DNA of 42,820 bases from Clostridiaceae bacterium (lineage in GTDB: Bacteria > Bacillota_A > Clostridia > Clostridiales > Clostridiaceae), in contig JAQSXU010000031.1 of the NCBI GenBank assembly GCA_029256485.1, forward strand, positions 1 through 42,820. The letters are read 5' to 3'. Of this stretch, positions 34,023-41,703 are shown piece by piece. The position numbers and the translations under genes were made by a program. Each line of letters begins with the position of its first letter. Positions within the stretch are counted from its first letter, which is position 1. The notes under the pieces were generated by a model, which did not search any database, had not been told where the DNA came from, and saw only the letters and a list, made by a program, of their open reading frames with translations.

Positions 34023-34053
34023 TTGACTTGGAGTTTACTCTAAGTGTTAAGCT
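34023..34053 (+). promoter_or_regulatory. MerR-type promoter 3
   Basis: TTGACT (34023-34028), a 19-bp spacer with GGAGTTTACTCT, and TAAGCT (34048-34053). It lies upstream of the second merR gene. The 140-bp leader holds two tiny frames (34091 and 34162) that I do not regard as genes. Confidence 0.8.
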
Positions 34054-34196
34054 AAATATATGATATTTATATAAACAGGAGAAAAATAGCATGGATAAAA
34101 AAAATTGCCTAATAAGAAATATTAGTTGCAATTGAAAACAAGAAGTGAGGAAAAGATGCTAATGTATGAATATAAGCAATTTGGAGGTAATTATGT

Positions 34197-34592
34197 ATGA
34201 CAATAGCGGAAGTAAGTAAGAAATTTGATATTTCTCAGGATACATTACGGTATTATGAGCGCATAGGACTGATACCGACAGTAAACAGAACTTCAAGCGG
34301 CATAAGAGATTATACAGAAGAATCATGCAGGTGGATTGAGCTAGCTAAATGCATGCGTGCTGCAGGTGTGCCAATAGAAGCACTTATTGAGTACTGTGCA
34401 TTGACGCAGCAGGGAGATTCTACAATCACAGCCAGAAAAGAGCTTCTGCTGGAGGAACGCAAAAAGATATTGGTAAAAATAGAAGACATGAAGCAAACAC
34501 TGGACAGGCTTAATTATAAAATCGATCGTTATGAAAAGGCTGAGGAGTCAGGTGTTTTATCATGGGATAAGAAAGATAGAGATTTGCTATAA
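34197..34592 (+). CDS. MerR-family transcriptional regulator, second
   Basis: 131 residues, with ATG eight bases after GGAGGT. The N-terminal DNA-binding domain is clear (MTIAEVSKKFDISQDTLRYY, then ERIGLIPTVNRTSSGIRDYT), with a coiled-coil dimer helix around 85-118 (ERKKILVKIEDMKQTLDRLN). It resembles the AdhR-type regulators that control aldehyde-detoxifying genes. It lies behind its own MerR-type promoter (34023), so autoactivation is likely. Confidence 0.92.
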   Translation: MTIAEVSKKFDISQDTLRYYERIGLIPTVNRTSSGIRDYTEESCRWIELAKCMRAAGVPIEALIEYCALTQQGDSTITARKELLLEERKKILVKIEDMKQTLDRLNYKIDRYEKAEESGVLSWDKKDRDLL

Positions 34593-34629
34593 GAACAAAA
34601 TATCTAGAAGGCGATTATAGTGCTTTTGC

Positions 34630-34758
34630 ACTTTTTGTGCAAGCGCAGCAGCGGCATTTATGATAACTGGTCCGGCAACTAAAATTACTAATCTTGGAGC
34701 GTTAAAAAATGAATGGCTGGAAGCTGTAACAGATGTGGCTTATAGGAAATTGAAATAA
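34630..34758 (+). pseudogene. Permease gene remnant
   Basis: A frame without a start codon encodes CASAAAAFMITGPATKITNL followed by GALKNEWLEAVTDVAYRKLK and a stop. The GPATKITNLGALK stretch resembles a conserved segment of the YraQ/ArsP-type permeases. The rest of that protein is missing and the tail may come from another gene. It fills the gap between the second merR gene and the aldo/keto reductase. Confidence 0.4.
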
Positions 34759-34793
34759 CATACTCAGTGGTATAAAAGAAGAGGAGATTTAAA

Positions 34794-35912
34794 ATGAATT
34801 CAATATTTTCAGAAATAAAGAAAAATTTTGGCTTTGGTTGTATGAGATTACCAATGAAGGGTAATCAGGTTGATTATGATGAATTTTCGAAGATGGTAGA
34901 CTCGTTTTTAAAACATGGATTCAACTATTTTGATACAGCGCATGGTTATCTTGGAGGTCAGAGTGAGATCGCGTTGCGAGAGTGCTTAACAAAGAGATAC
35001 AATCGAGAGCAGTATATTCTAACAGATAAACTGACAACAAGCTATTTCTCAAAAGAGGAACAGATTCGACCACTGTTTGAAAGTCAACTAGAGGCTTGCG
35101 GTGTAGAGTACTTTGATTTTTATCTGATGCATGCACAAAGTGCTGAAATCTTTGCAAAATTTAAAAAATGCAAAGCATATGAAACTGCACTGCAGTTAAA
35201 AGAAGAGGGAAAAATCAAACACTTTGGAATCTCGTTTCACGATAAAGCTTCTGTACTTGATCGGATTTTATCTGAGTATCCACAGATTGAAATAGTTCAG
35301 ATTCAGTTTAATTATATAGATTATGAAGATGCAGCAGTGGAAAGCAGACTTTGTTACGAAGTATGCCGCAAGCACCAGAAACCTGTAATTGTGATGGAAC
35401 CTGTAAAAGGTGGAAGTCTGGTTAATCTTCCTGATGATGCAAAGAAAATTTTGAATGATTTACAGGGAGGAAGTCCTGCAAGCTATGCAGTTCGTTTTGC
35501 GGCAAGCTTTGATGGAATCATCATGGTCCTTTCTGGTATGAGTAATCTGGAACAGCTTCAGGATAACACTAGCTATATGAAAGATTTTGTCCCATTATCA
35601 GAAACAGAACATGAGGCAATTAATCAAGTAAGAGAGATTTTTAAAGCAATGAATCTGATTCCATGTACCGCATGTAGATATTGTACAGATGGCTGTCCAA
35701 TGCATATATCAATCCCAGATTTATTTGCCTGTATGAATGCGAAAAAACAATATCGTGATTGGAATGCAGATTATTACTATCACAATGTTCATACAAAAAA
35801 TGCAGGAAAAGCATCTGAATGTATAAAGTGTGGAAAATGTGAGCAGATCTGCCCACAGCATTTAAAGATTCGGGAACTATTGACAGAAGTTGCAGAAGAG
35901 TTCGAAAAATAA
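34794..35912 (+). CDS. Aldo/keto reductase with C-terminal 4Fe-4S ferredoxin domain
   Basis: 372 residues, with ATG after AGAGGAGA. The N-terminal 280 residues are an AKR barrel with its catalytic residues in place: Asp47 and Tyr52 in FDTAHGYLGGQSE, and Lys79 in ILTDKL. The C-terminal part carries two cysteine clusters (CTACRYCTDGCP and CIKCGKCEQICP) typical of 2x4Fe-4S ferredoxins. Such proteins may reduce carbonyls with ferredoxin or NADPH electrons. No MerR-type promoter lies directly before it; it may be read through from promoter 3. Confidence 0.92.
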   Translation: MNSIFSEIKKNFGFGCMRLPMKGNQVDYDEFSKMVDSFLKHGFNYFDTAHGYLGGQSEIALRECLTKRYNREQYILTDKLTTSYFSKEEQIRPLFESQLEACGVEYFDFYLMHAQSAEIFAKFKKCKAYETALQLKEEGKIKHFGISFHDKASVLDRILSEYPQIEIVQIQFNYIDYEDAAVESRLCYEVCRKHQKPVIVMEPVKGGSLVNLPDDAKKILNDLQGGSPASYAVRFAASFDGIIMVLSGMSNLEQLQDNTSYMKDFVPLSETEHEAINQVREIFKAMNLIPCTACRYCTDGCPMHISIPDLFACMNAKKQYRDWNADYYYHNVHTKNAGKASECIKCGKCEQICPQHLKIRELLTEVAEEFEK

Positions 35913-36043
35913 TATTTCTGTATACTGTGACTTTATTAAGTTCTGTTTCAATTTGATTGAATTCAGCAACGGTCAGTTCTAGCGATACATTTTCTGAAGG
36001 TAGGAAATGTGTTGCTATTTTATATTAACAATATAACATGCGG

Positions 36044-36079
36044 CAGCATCCTAGTCAGAAAAATTAGGATGCTGTTTTC
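36044..36079 (+). terminator. Intrinsic terminator after the first AKR gene
   Basis: CAGCATCCTA (36044-36053) pairs perfectly with TAGGATGCTG (36065-36074), then TTTTC. It lies 130 bp after the stop; the stretch between shows nothing. Confidence 0.88.
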
Positions 36080-36154
36080 ATAATTAAATATAATAGTGGA
36101 TAAACTTGTGCTTAGTTCTGTAATGAAGATATCTGTTATATAATAAGAAATAAC

Positions 36155-36185
36155 TTGACTTGGAGTTGACTTTAAGTGATATCCT
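36155..36185 (+). promoter_or_regulatory. MerR-type promoter 4
   Basis: TTGACT (36155-36160), a 19-bp spacer with GGAGTTGACTTT, and TATCCT (36180-36185). It is directly upstream of the second aldo/keto reductase and shares TTGACTTGGAGTT with promoter 2. Confidence 0.82.
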
Positions 36186-36204
36186 AAAATTGGAGGTCGA
36201 TAAC

Positions 36205-37359
36205 ATGGAATACAGAATATTAGGAAGAACAGGAATAAAAGTAAGTGCCATAGGCATTGGCGGCGAGGGATTTGAAAATAAAAGCTATGATAGTTGTGAG
36301 GAAATAATTGACTGTGCATTAAAAGAAGGTATTAATTTCATTGACTTATATAATTCAAATCCGGAAGTCAGAAGCAATGTGGGAAAAGCATTAAGGAAAT
36401 ATCCGCGAAACAGTTTTGTTATTGAAGGACACTTGTGCACTACTTGGGACAATGGACAATACAGGCGCACCAGAGATTATAATGAGGTTATTGAAGCTTA
36501 CGAAGACTTTCTAAACAGGATGCAGTTGGACTATGTAGATGTAGGTATGATTCATTATATTGATGACCAGAAGGACTTTGACAATATTTTCAATGGAAAA
36601 ATAATTCAATATGCAAAGATGTTAAAGGAAAAGGGTGTTGTAAGGTCGCTTGGAATGTCTACCCATAATCCTGATATAGCACTAAAGGCGGTAGAAACAG
36701 GACTGATTGATGTAATACTGTTCAGCATCAATGCTACTTATGACATGCTGCCTGCCAATGAAGATGTAAACATACTGTTTGAAGAAGATACATTTAAAAA
36801 CATTACTTACGCGGGTATTGATCCAAAACGCGACAGACTGTACCAGATTTGTCAGAATGAAGGTGTCGCCCTTACAGTAATGAAAGGATATGCAGCAGGT
36901 GTCTTGCTGAGCGATCAGGAATCACCTTTCGAAAGGGCTATGACTCCTTTACAATGCCTGCATTACTGCCTTAACAGGCCAGCTGTTGCATCTGTAATGG
37001 TTGGAGTTTCCGATACAAGCCAAATACTTGCAGCAACAGCATATAACAAGGCAAACAATAAGGAAAAAGACTACAGCCAGATTCTTTCCAAGGCTCCTAG
37101 AAGCTCTTTCAGCGGACACTGCATGTATTGCGGACATTGCGCCCCATGTTCAAAAAACATTGATATTGCATCGGTAAACAAGTATTTGGATTTGGCCTTG
37201 ATTCAAGAGGTTGTTCCGGAAACATTGAAGAATCATTATGAACTGCTGGAGCATCACGCAATTGATTGCATACAGTGTGGACAATGCATGAAAAACTGCC
37301 CGTTCGGTGTGGATATCATTAATAAAATGAAGCTAGCGGTCAAATTGTTTAACAAGTAA
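36205..37359 (+). CDS. Divergent aldo/keto reductase-fold protein with 4Fe-4S ferredoxin domain
   Basis: 384 residues from ATG 36205, six bases after GGAGGT. The protein has the AKR barrel (MEYRILGRTGIKVSAIGIGG, then IRSLGMSTHNPD-type strands) and a C-terminal 4Fe-4S part (CMYCGHCAPC and CIQCGQCMKNCP). The AKR active site is altered: after Asp47 the sequence is DLYNSN, with Asn52 where Tyr is expected, and the Lys strand reads FVIEGHL with His76. The usual proton-donor Tyr and Lys therefore look absent, unlike in its neighbour at 34794. It may have a different reaction or act mainly through its Fe-S clusters. Confidence 0.87.
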   Translation: MEYRILGRTGIKVSAIGIGGEGFENKSYDSCEEIIDCALKEGINFIDLYNSNPEVRSNVGKALRKYPRNSFVIEGHLCTTWDNGQYRRTRDYNEVIEAYEDFLNRMQLDYVDVGMIHYIDDQKDFDNIFNGKIIQYAKMLKEKGVVRSLGMSTHNPDIALKAVETGLIDVILFSINATYDMLPANEDVNILFEEDTFKNITYAGIDPKRDRLYQICQNEGVALTVMKGYAAGVLLSDQESPFERAMTPLQCLHYCLNRPAVASVMVGVSDTSQILAATAYNKANNKEKDYSQILSKAPRSSFSGHCMYCGHCAPCSKNIDIASVNKYLDLALIQEVVPETLKNHYELLEHHAIDCIQCGQCMKNCPFGVDIINKMKLAVKLFNK

Positions 37360-37377
37360 TTTATCAGAAATATTTTT

Positions 37378-37416
37378 AACAGGCGAATTCATTTTTATAT
37401 ATGAATTTGCCTGTTA
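37378..37416 (+). terminator. Hairpin after the second AKR gene
   Basis: AACAGGCGAATTCAT (37378-37392) pairs with ATGAATTTGCCTGTT with one G-U pair, eight bases apart. The T run is weak (ATTATTTATTTA). Confidence 0.75.
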
Positions 37417-37628
37417 TTATTTATTTAAGTTTAATGGACTTTGAAGCTCTGCAACAATTTTGGCTGTAAGCATTGAATTGTTATAAACCAGAGATGTGGG
37501 TTATTTTATGAAAAACCACAAAAAAGGAAAAGATTTAAATAAAAAGCACAACTGGAGTGAACTTATTTGAATAAGTTTCGTCCTATTTTATAGTAGCAAT
37601 TATTTACCAGTAGTTTGAGAGGGGATAT

Positions 37629-38204
37629 ATGGAAGGTTTATTTATTGAAATTATAATCATTTATTTGTTTTTCATGGCTATTATGCTTACAATGGACTTT
37701 AAACTTAAAAACTTTGTACCGGAGAAATACTACAATATCCTCATAATTGCAATGTATCTAGCTATTTTTACTGTTAGGTGGGCCGGAACTGGCTTTTCTC
37801 CCAAAGCATATGAATCCTTAAGTTTGTTAATTGTTCCCGTAGCTTTAATTGTAACTTATACACTGGTGATTAAGTCTAAATTTTATTGTTTCAAGGGCAT
37901 AGACAAAAAAGTTGTAAAAGAAAACAGAGATGAAATATCAAAGATAATACAGGAATATAAGTTTCATAATCTACAAGGCAAATCTGACATATCACTGGGA
38001 TATAACAATATCGTATTTGAAAATGTCGATTCATCTCAAATAAAAGAATGCTTATCAATGATTGGAAATTACCTGGATGAAAATAGAAATAAATACACCG
38101 CTAGAGACTATATGATTTATTATATCAAGACATTGGTTGTTCCTTCTGTAATTGTAGCTGTTTTTTTAATCGCGGTGTTTAAAATCGGACGAACACCCAT
38201 GTAA
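37629..38204 (+). CDS. Membrane protein, stand-alone form of the domain fused to a propeller at 8453
   Basis: 191 residues, with ATG after AGAGGGGAT. Three N-terminal helices, a cytoplasmic part with YCFKGIDKKVVKENRDEISK (about 92-111) and a final helix at 170-186. It aligns along its whole length with residues 1-190 of the protein at 8453 (for example DFK.K.F.PE.YYNI and SSQIKECLSMIGNYLDENR against QSQIEGCLQLIGNYINENR). The beta-propeller is absent. Two small membrane proteins follow at once. Function unknown. Confidence 0.75.
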   Translation: MEGLFIEIIIIYLFFMAIMLTMDFKLKNFVPEKYYNILIIAMYLAIFTVRWAGTGFSPKAYESLSLLIVPVALIVTYTLVIKSKFYCFKGIDKKVVKENRDEISKIIQEYKFHNLQGKSDISLGYNNIVFENVDSSQIKECLSMIGNYLDENRNKYTARDYMIYYIKTLVVPSVIVAVFLIAVFKIGRTPM

Positions 38205-38252
38205 GCGAAGAAGTAGAAGCATAATTAATTAGTATCTTAGAAAGGGGTATAT

Positions 38253-38471
38253 ATGAAAGATTTTTTTGCGATATTTATAATTTGTTTTGTTTTATGCATT
38301 ATTGTGACATTTTTCTTAGGTAGTTTCATTTTGGAGAATATTTGGGGAACATTTTTTGTGTTGTCATTGATATTGTCTATAATCATTAATGTTTTTTTAA
38401 ATCAGGACTCCAGGATTAACGAACTGGAAAAGAAAGTAGAGCAGTTGTTGAAAGAAAAACAAGATTTATAA
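38253..38471 (+). CDS. Small membrane protein with coiled-coil tail (72 aa)
   Basis: ATG after AGAAAGGGGT. Two hydrophobic helices (residues 3-26 and 29-48) are followed by a short charged coiled coil (DSRINELEKKVEQLLKEKQD). It is 48 bp behind the previous gene and 22 bp before the next small one, so the three are probably one transcript. Confidence 0.65.
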   Translation: MKDFFAIFIICFVLCIIVTFFLGSFILENIWGTFFVLSLILSIIINVFLNQDSRINELEKKVEQLLKEKQDL

Positions 38472-38493
38472 CTGTTTGAGAGGAGGAAAATAT

Positions 38494-38622
38494 ATGTCAA
38501 GACTACTTGGTGTTTTTATATTTCCAATATTTATAATTGTACCGGCGATTGTTCTGTATTTTGTAATCAAGCTGGCTATAAAACATGCAATCAAGGAATT
38601 AAAGGACAATAATATTCTATAA
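38494..38622 (+). CDS. Very small membrane protein (42 aa)
   Basis: Starts with ATG after a perfect GAGGAGG. The peptide begins MSRLLGVFIFPIFIIVPAIV, has one helix to about residue 28 and ends in a basic-acidic tail (KHAIKELKDNNIL). Its size and design are like the 45-aa peptide at 6360, which also lies near the propeller paralogue. Confidence 0.6.
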   Translation: MSRLLGVFIFPIFIIVPAIVLYFVIKLAIKHAIKELKDNNIL

Positions 38623-38654
38623 TAAATTGTTTTGATTTAATGGGGGTGATGAAT

Positions 38655-40025
38655 ATGAGCAAAAAAATGATATTGATTGGTCTATTGATTTTATTAACAG
38701 CTTGCAGCAGTACAGAAAAAGTTGATGATGTTGCAGAAGAAAATATAAGCGAAGTTGAAGAAATAACTAATAACAATAGTGAAGTGGATAACGTTTCACC
38801 GGTAGAAGATAATGTATTTTCTCTTAAAGAAATTGATATTAACCAGCTAAATGAAATAAAGATAACTGAAAAGGATGGAAATAGGTTTTTATTTGATGAT
38901 TACTTATCCTCAACAGAAATAATATCTGAAACTGAAGCGGTTTTTTTAGATGAATATTATGACACTGTACGTAATTCAAGTCAGGCATTATATTGTGATG
39001 GATTTGATGAAGGATTTGAAAATAATCTCATAGATACCAATATTTCAAACATGGAGTTTGTGCGCTTTGACAATAGTGGTACAAACGCGTTTTCAAGCTT
39101 TGAAAGTCCATATAATTTAATTAAGAAGAATTCTATTTTAGTTTTAGAAGGTACAGACGATGAAAGTTCACAAGTTAATGTTAAGGATATTGTTTACGGA
39201 TACCTTGTTGATAACATAACGTTAAATTGCTTTATATGCAAAAATACAAGCGATACTTTTGATGTTATTATAGATCCTGCCTACATGTACGGCTTGCCAG
39301 TATATCATTCAAATTCTACTTGTTGTGCTTATACTGTCAATGGCCTTAATATTAAAGCGGATACACTTTTTTTGAATGTTGCTGATGTTAATGATGCATT
39401 GAGAGACACATTGATGACATTAAGTTCATCCTATGTATATGCACAACTTACATTTGGTGAAATGGACTGCAACTATGGAATTAAATCTAGCTATAACATC
39501 ACAGCTTCTCTTGATGATTATAAATTGATTACCACAGATACTGAAAAGGTACTGACAAGGTCATTCTTGTTTGAAAATACAGAGGATAAGAACCCTGAAA
39601 TGCTTCGCGTATACAATACTCTTATGTCTAATATGGATTTATTGAACACAGAATCGACTTTGGGCATAACATTGCTGGATTTGGATTTTGACAATACCCC
39701 TGAGGTTCTTGCAACAAGATATTCTGATATTTCTGACCCTTTATACAAAGGTTCTGATACTGAAGCTGCAGATGTTGATATTTATCGTATTGAAAATGAA
39801 AATCTTATTTACATTGGAACACTTTATAATTATCACACTGTTATCTACGAGTTAGGTAACGTCTTAGGATTAAAAACCCTTGAAGATGGCAGCAAAGCTT
39901 GGTTTAACATGTCATATAAGAACAGAAACACAGGAGAAGTTTCTGACACGGACTACCTTTTTACATTGGAAGGAAATGAATTGAAGTTAAAATTATTACT
40001 ACTTCGGAGAAACTATGGTTTTTGA
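38655..40025 (+). CDS. Large lipoprotein, N-terminal part (frameshifted)
   Basis: 456 residues from ATG 38655, where GGGGGTG is well spaced; 38649 and 38640 are in-frame alternatives. Residues 1-16 form a lipoprotein signal with lipobox LTAC. The linker after it is acidic. The C-terminal third (LGITLLDLDFDNTPEVLATR, then ENLIYIGTLYNY) looks like a VCBS/FG-GAP-like beta region. The frame ends abruptly in LLLLRRNYGF while the next frame continues the fold, so it is probably the front part of one roughly 750-aa gene. Confidence 0.7.
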   Translation: MSKKMILIGLLILLTACSSTEKVDDVAEENISEVEEITNNNSEVDNVSPVEDNVFSLKEIDINQLNEIKITEKDGNRFLFDDYLSSTEIISETEAVFLDEYYDTVRNSSQALYCDGFDEGFENNLIDTNISNMEFVRFDNSGTNAFSSFESPYNLIKKNSILVLEGTDDESSQVNVKDIVYGYLVDNITLNCFICKNTSDTFDVIIDPAYMYGLPVYHSNSTCCAYTVNGLNIKADTLFLNVADVNDALRDTLMTLSSSYVYAQLTFGEMDCNYGIKSSYNITASLDDYKLITTDTEKVLTRSFLFENTEDKNPEMLRVYNTLMSNMDLLNTESTLGITLLDLDFDNTPEVLATRYSDISDPLYKGSDTEAADVDIYRIENENLIYIGTLYNYHTVIYELGNVLGLKTLEDGSKAWFNMSYKNRNTGEVSDTDYLFTLEGNELKLKLLLLRRNYGF

Positions 40026-40887
40026 AGAAAGTCCTTATACTGATGAGATTTATGGCCAAGAAAGAATTAGCACTATGTACAGTTGGGGAAATTACAAATC
40101 TATATTTGGTACATGGGAGCTAATCGGAAAAATAAAGCAAGGCTATTGTGAAGATATGAAAGATTCTACATTTAATCTGTACAGTGACTGGCTTTCTCGT
40201 ACAGATCCAAACAATAAGTCCTACAAGCTGCAATTGACTGAACGCATGTTAAGCTACAATGTAGCCTTCCTGGTAGATTCTTTCTACTTAGGTTCCTATA
40301 ATGATAACAAGCAGTATTTTGAGTACAAATTTCTGGGAGACTATGCAAAACCAGTCATATACCTGTATCCCACAAAACAAGAAGATGTATCCATTAAAAT
40401 TGAACTTAATGGAATGTTGACTTGCTCATACCCTGAATATGGTGACGGATGGAATGTAACTGCTTATCCGGACGGAATGCTCATTAATAAATCAGATGGT
40501 CGTGAGTACTCATATTTATATTGGGAGGGCAAGGGCGCCGCTGATTGGGATATGTCACAAGGTTTTGTTGTTAAGGGATCTGATACGGTAAGTTTTTTAC
40601 AGGATAAGCTGGAATATCTTGGTCTGACTGCAAAGGAGTTGAATGAGTTTATCGTATATTGGCTGCCATTGATGAAGGATAATAAATATAATCTCATAAC
40701 TTTCCAGACAACAGCTTATGAAAACAATGCAAAGCTTAATATTACGCCTAAACCTGACAGCATACTCAGAGTATTTATGGCATATAAGGCTTTAGATAAT
40801 TATATTGAAATTCCAGAACAAAGGCTCAGAACATTTAAGAGAAACGGTTTTACTGCAGTTGAATGGGGAGGAACAGAAGTAAAATGA
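40015..40887 (+). CDS. Large lipoprotein, C-terminal part (frameshifted)
   Basis: 290 codons in the frame one base ahead of the previous gene. It has no signal peptide and no RBS of its own. It carries KPVIYLYPTKQEDVSIKIEL and GWNVTAYPDGMLINKSDGRE, a C-terminal domain I associate with large clostridial surface proteins, with the Trp/Tyr-rich YSYLYWEGKGAADWD. The shift must lie between 39991 and 40025, where both frames are open. It is either a one-base insertion that inactivates the gene or a site of recoding. Confidence 0.65.
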   Translation: MVFEESPYTDEIYGQERISTMYSWGNYKSIFGTWELIGKIKQGYCEDMKDSTFNLYSDWLSRTDPNNKSYKLQLTERMLSYNVAFLVDSFYLGSYNDNKQYFEYKFLGDYAKPVIYLYPTKQEDVSIKIELNGMLTCSYPEYGDGWNVTAYPDGMLINKSDGREYSYLYWEGKGAADWDMSQGFVVKGSDTVSFLQDKLEYLGLTAKELNEFIVYWLPLMKDNKYNLITFQTTAYENNAKLNITPKPDSILRVFMAYKALDNYIEIPEQRLRTFKRNGFTAVEWGGTEVK

Positions 40888-41354
40888 ATATCAGATTATG
40901 TAACATTAATGACAAGGAAAATTGGATCAGGCTGAATAGGGCATTTATGGCATATGAGTTGTCCGATGAAGAGTTTTGGAATAATGTTGACATGATTTCT
41001 GACGAACAGTTTGGAATTATTTTTAAAGAAGCCCTCAACAGTCCTGAATTAATTACCATAATGATGATAGAAGAAGAAAAGGAAACAGTTGGTTTTGCCA
41101 ATCTGATGACCATATTCAGCGTATGGGCTCACGGTAAGGCCTTAATACTTGATGACCTGTTCCTGTTGGAAGGGTGTCGTGGAAAAGGGTTGGGCAGGAA
41201 AGCCTTGGAATACATTGAAAATTACGCTAAGGAAAATGGCTATAAAAGACTGCAGTTCCAGTCAGAGTTCAGCAACCCTAATGCGTATGATTTCTACACT
41301 AAATTGGGATACAAATCCGAGGATATGCATTTTTTTGTCAGATATTTTAGTTAA
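40884..41354 (+). CDS. GNAT-family N-acetyltransferase
   Basis: 156 residues from ATG 40884, which overlaps the previous stop as ATGA, with GGGGAGG upstream. The acetyl-CoA binding motif A is LEGCRGKGLGRKALEYIENY (about 94-113), with motif B around LQFQSEFSNPNAYDFYTKLGY. The substrate is unknown; the fold resembles single-domain acetyltransferases of amines. It is translationally coupled to the lipoprotein. Confidence 0.9.
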   Translation: MNIRLCNINDKENWIRLNRAFMAYELSDEEFWNNVDMISDEQFGIIFKEALNSPELITIMMIEEEKETVGFANLMTIFSVWAHGKALILDDLFLLEGCRGKGLGRKALEYIENYAKENGYKRLQFQSEFSNPNAYDFYTKLGYKSEDMHFFVRYFS

Positions 41355-41374
41355 TCATATGAGGCTATCACATT

Positions 41375-41545
41375 ATGACAGCCTCAGGAATCATTTTGAA
41401 TCGTCAGGATGTCTACTACTTATCTTTTGAAGAATTTAGAAATGCGGTTAAAACGAACAAGATTGATTACAGCATCATATCAGATAGGAAGAAGGAGTAT
41501 GAAATTTATGAAAAATTGACTCCTCCTCGAGTGAAACCTGAATAA
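41375..41545 (+). pseudogene. Fragment of a phosphoenolpyruvate synthase-like gene
   Basis: A 56-codon frame with DVYYLSFEEFRNAVKTNKID, then SDRKKEYEIYEKLTPPRV and KPE before a stop. This matches the linker before the phosphohistidine domain of PEP synthase/rifampicin phosphotransferase-type proteins (DVYYLTFEEL...RKEEYEKLTPPRV). The ATP-grasp part before and the phosphohistidine and PEP-binding parts after it are missing. No RBS is evident. The rest of 41546-41703 is featureless. Confidence 0.6.
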
Positions 41546-41703
41546 AGAAAATACTATAAAGGTAAAGGGGAATAATATTCTTTGTCTTTTGTTTTTGAAA
41601 TATATTAGGGTTTACTCGATTATATTTTTATTTGTTAATTTACAATAATGTTAGATTAGAGTAAAATAAAATTAATAAATTAATTGTATGGAGCAAAAAT
41701 AAT

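Noticed and set aside
34091..34203. Tiny frames after MerR promoter 3 as leader peptides
   Set aside because: They are 14-15 codons, poorly supported, and no attenuator hairpin follows; decay of a former gene explains them as well.
34921..35157. Minus-strand frames inside the aldo/keto reductase and other long genes
   Set aside because: They are shadows of strong coding sequences, lack ribosome sites and encode no recognisable motifs.
37508..37570. 20-codon frame rich in Lys and His
   Set aside because: No ribosome site and no sign of conservation; chance is sufficient.
41360..41386. TGAGGCT/AGCCTCA hairpin as terminator of the GNAT gene
   Set aside because: The stem is good but no T run follows, so termination cannot be claimed.
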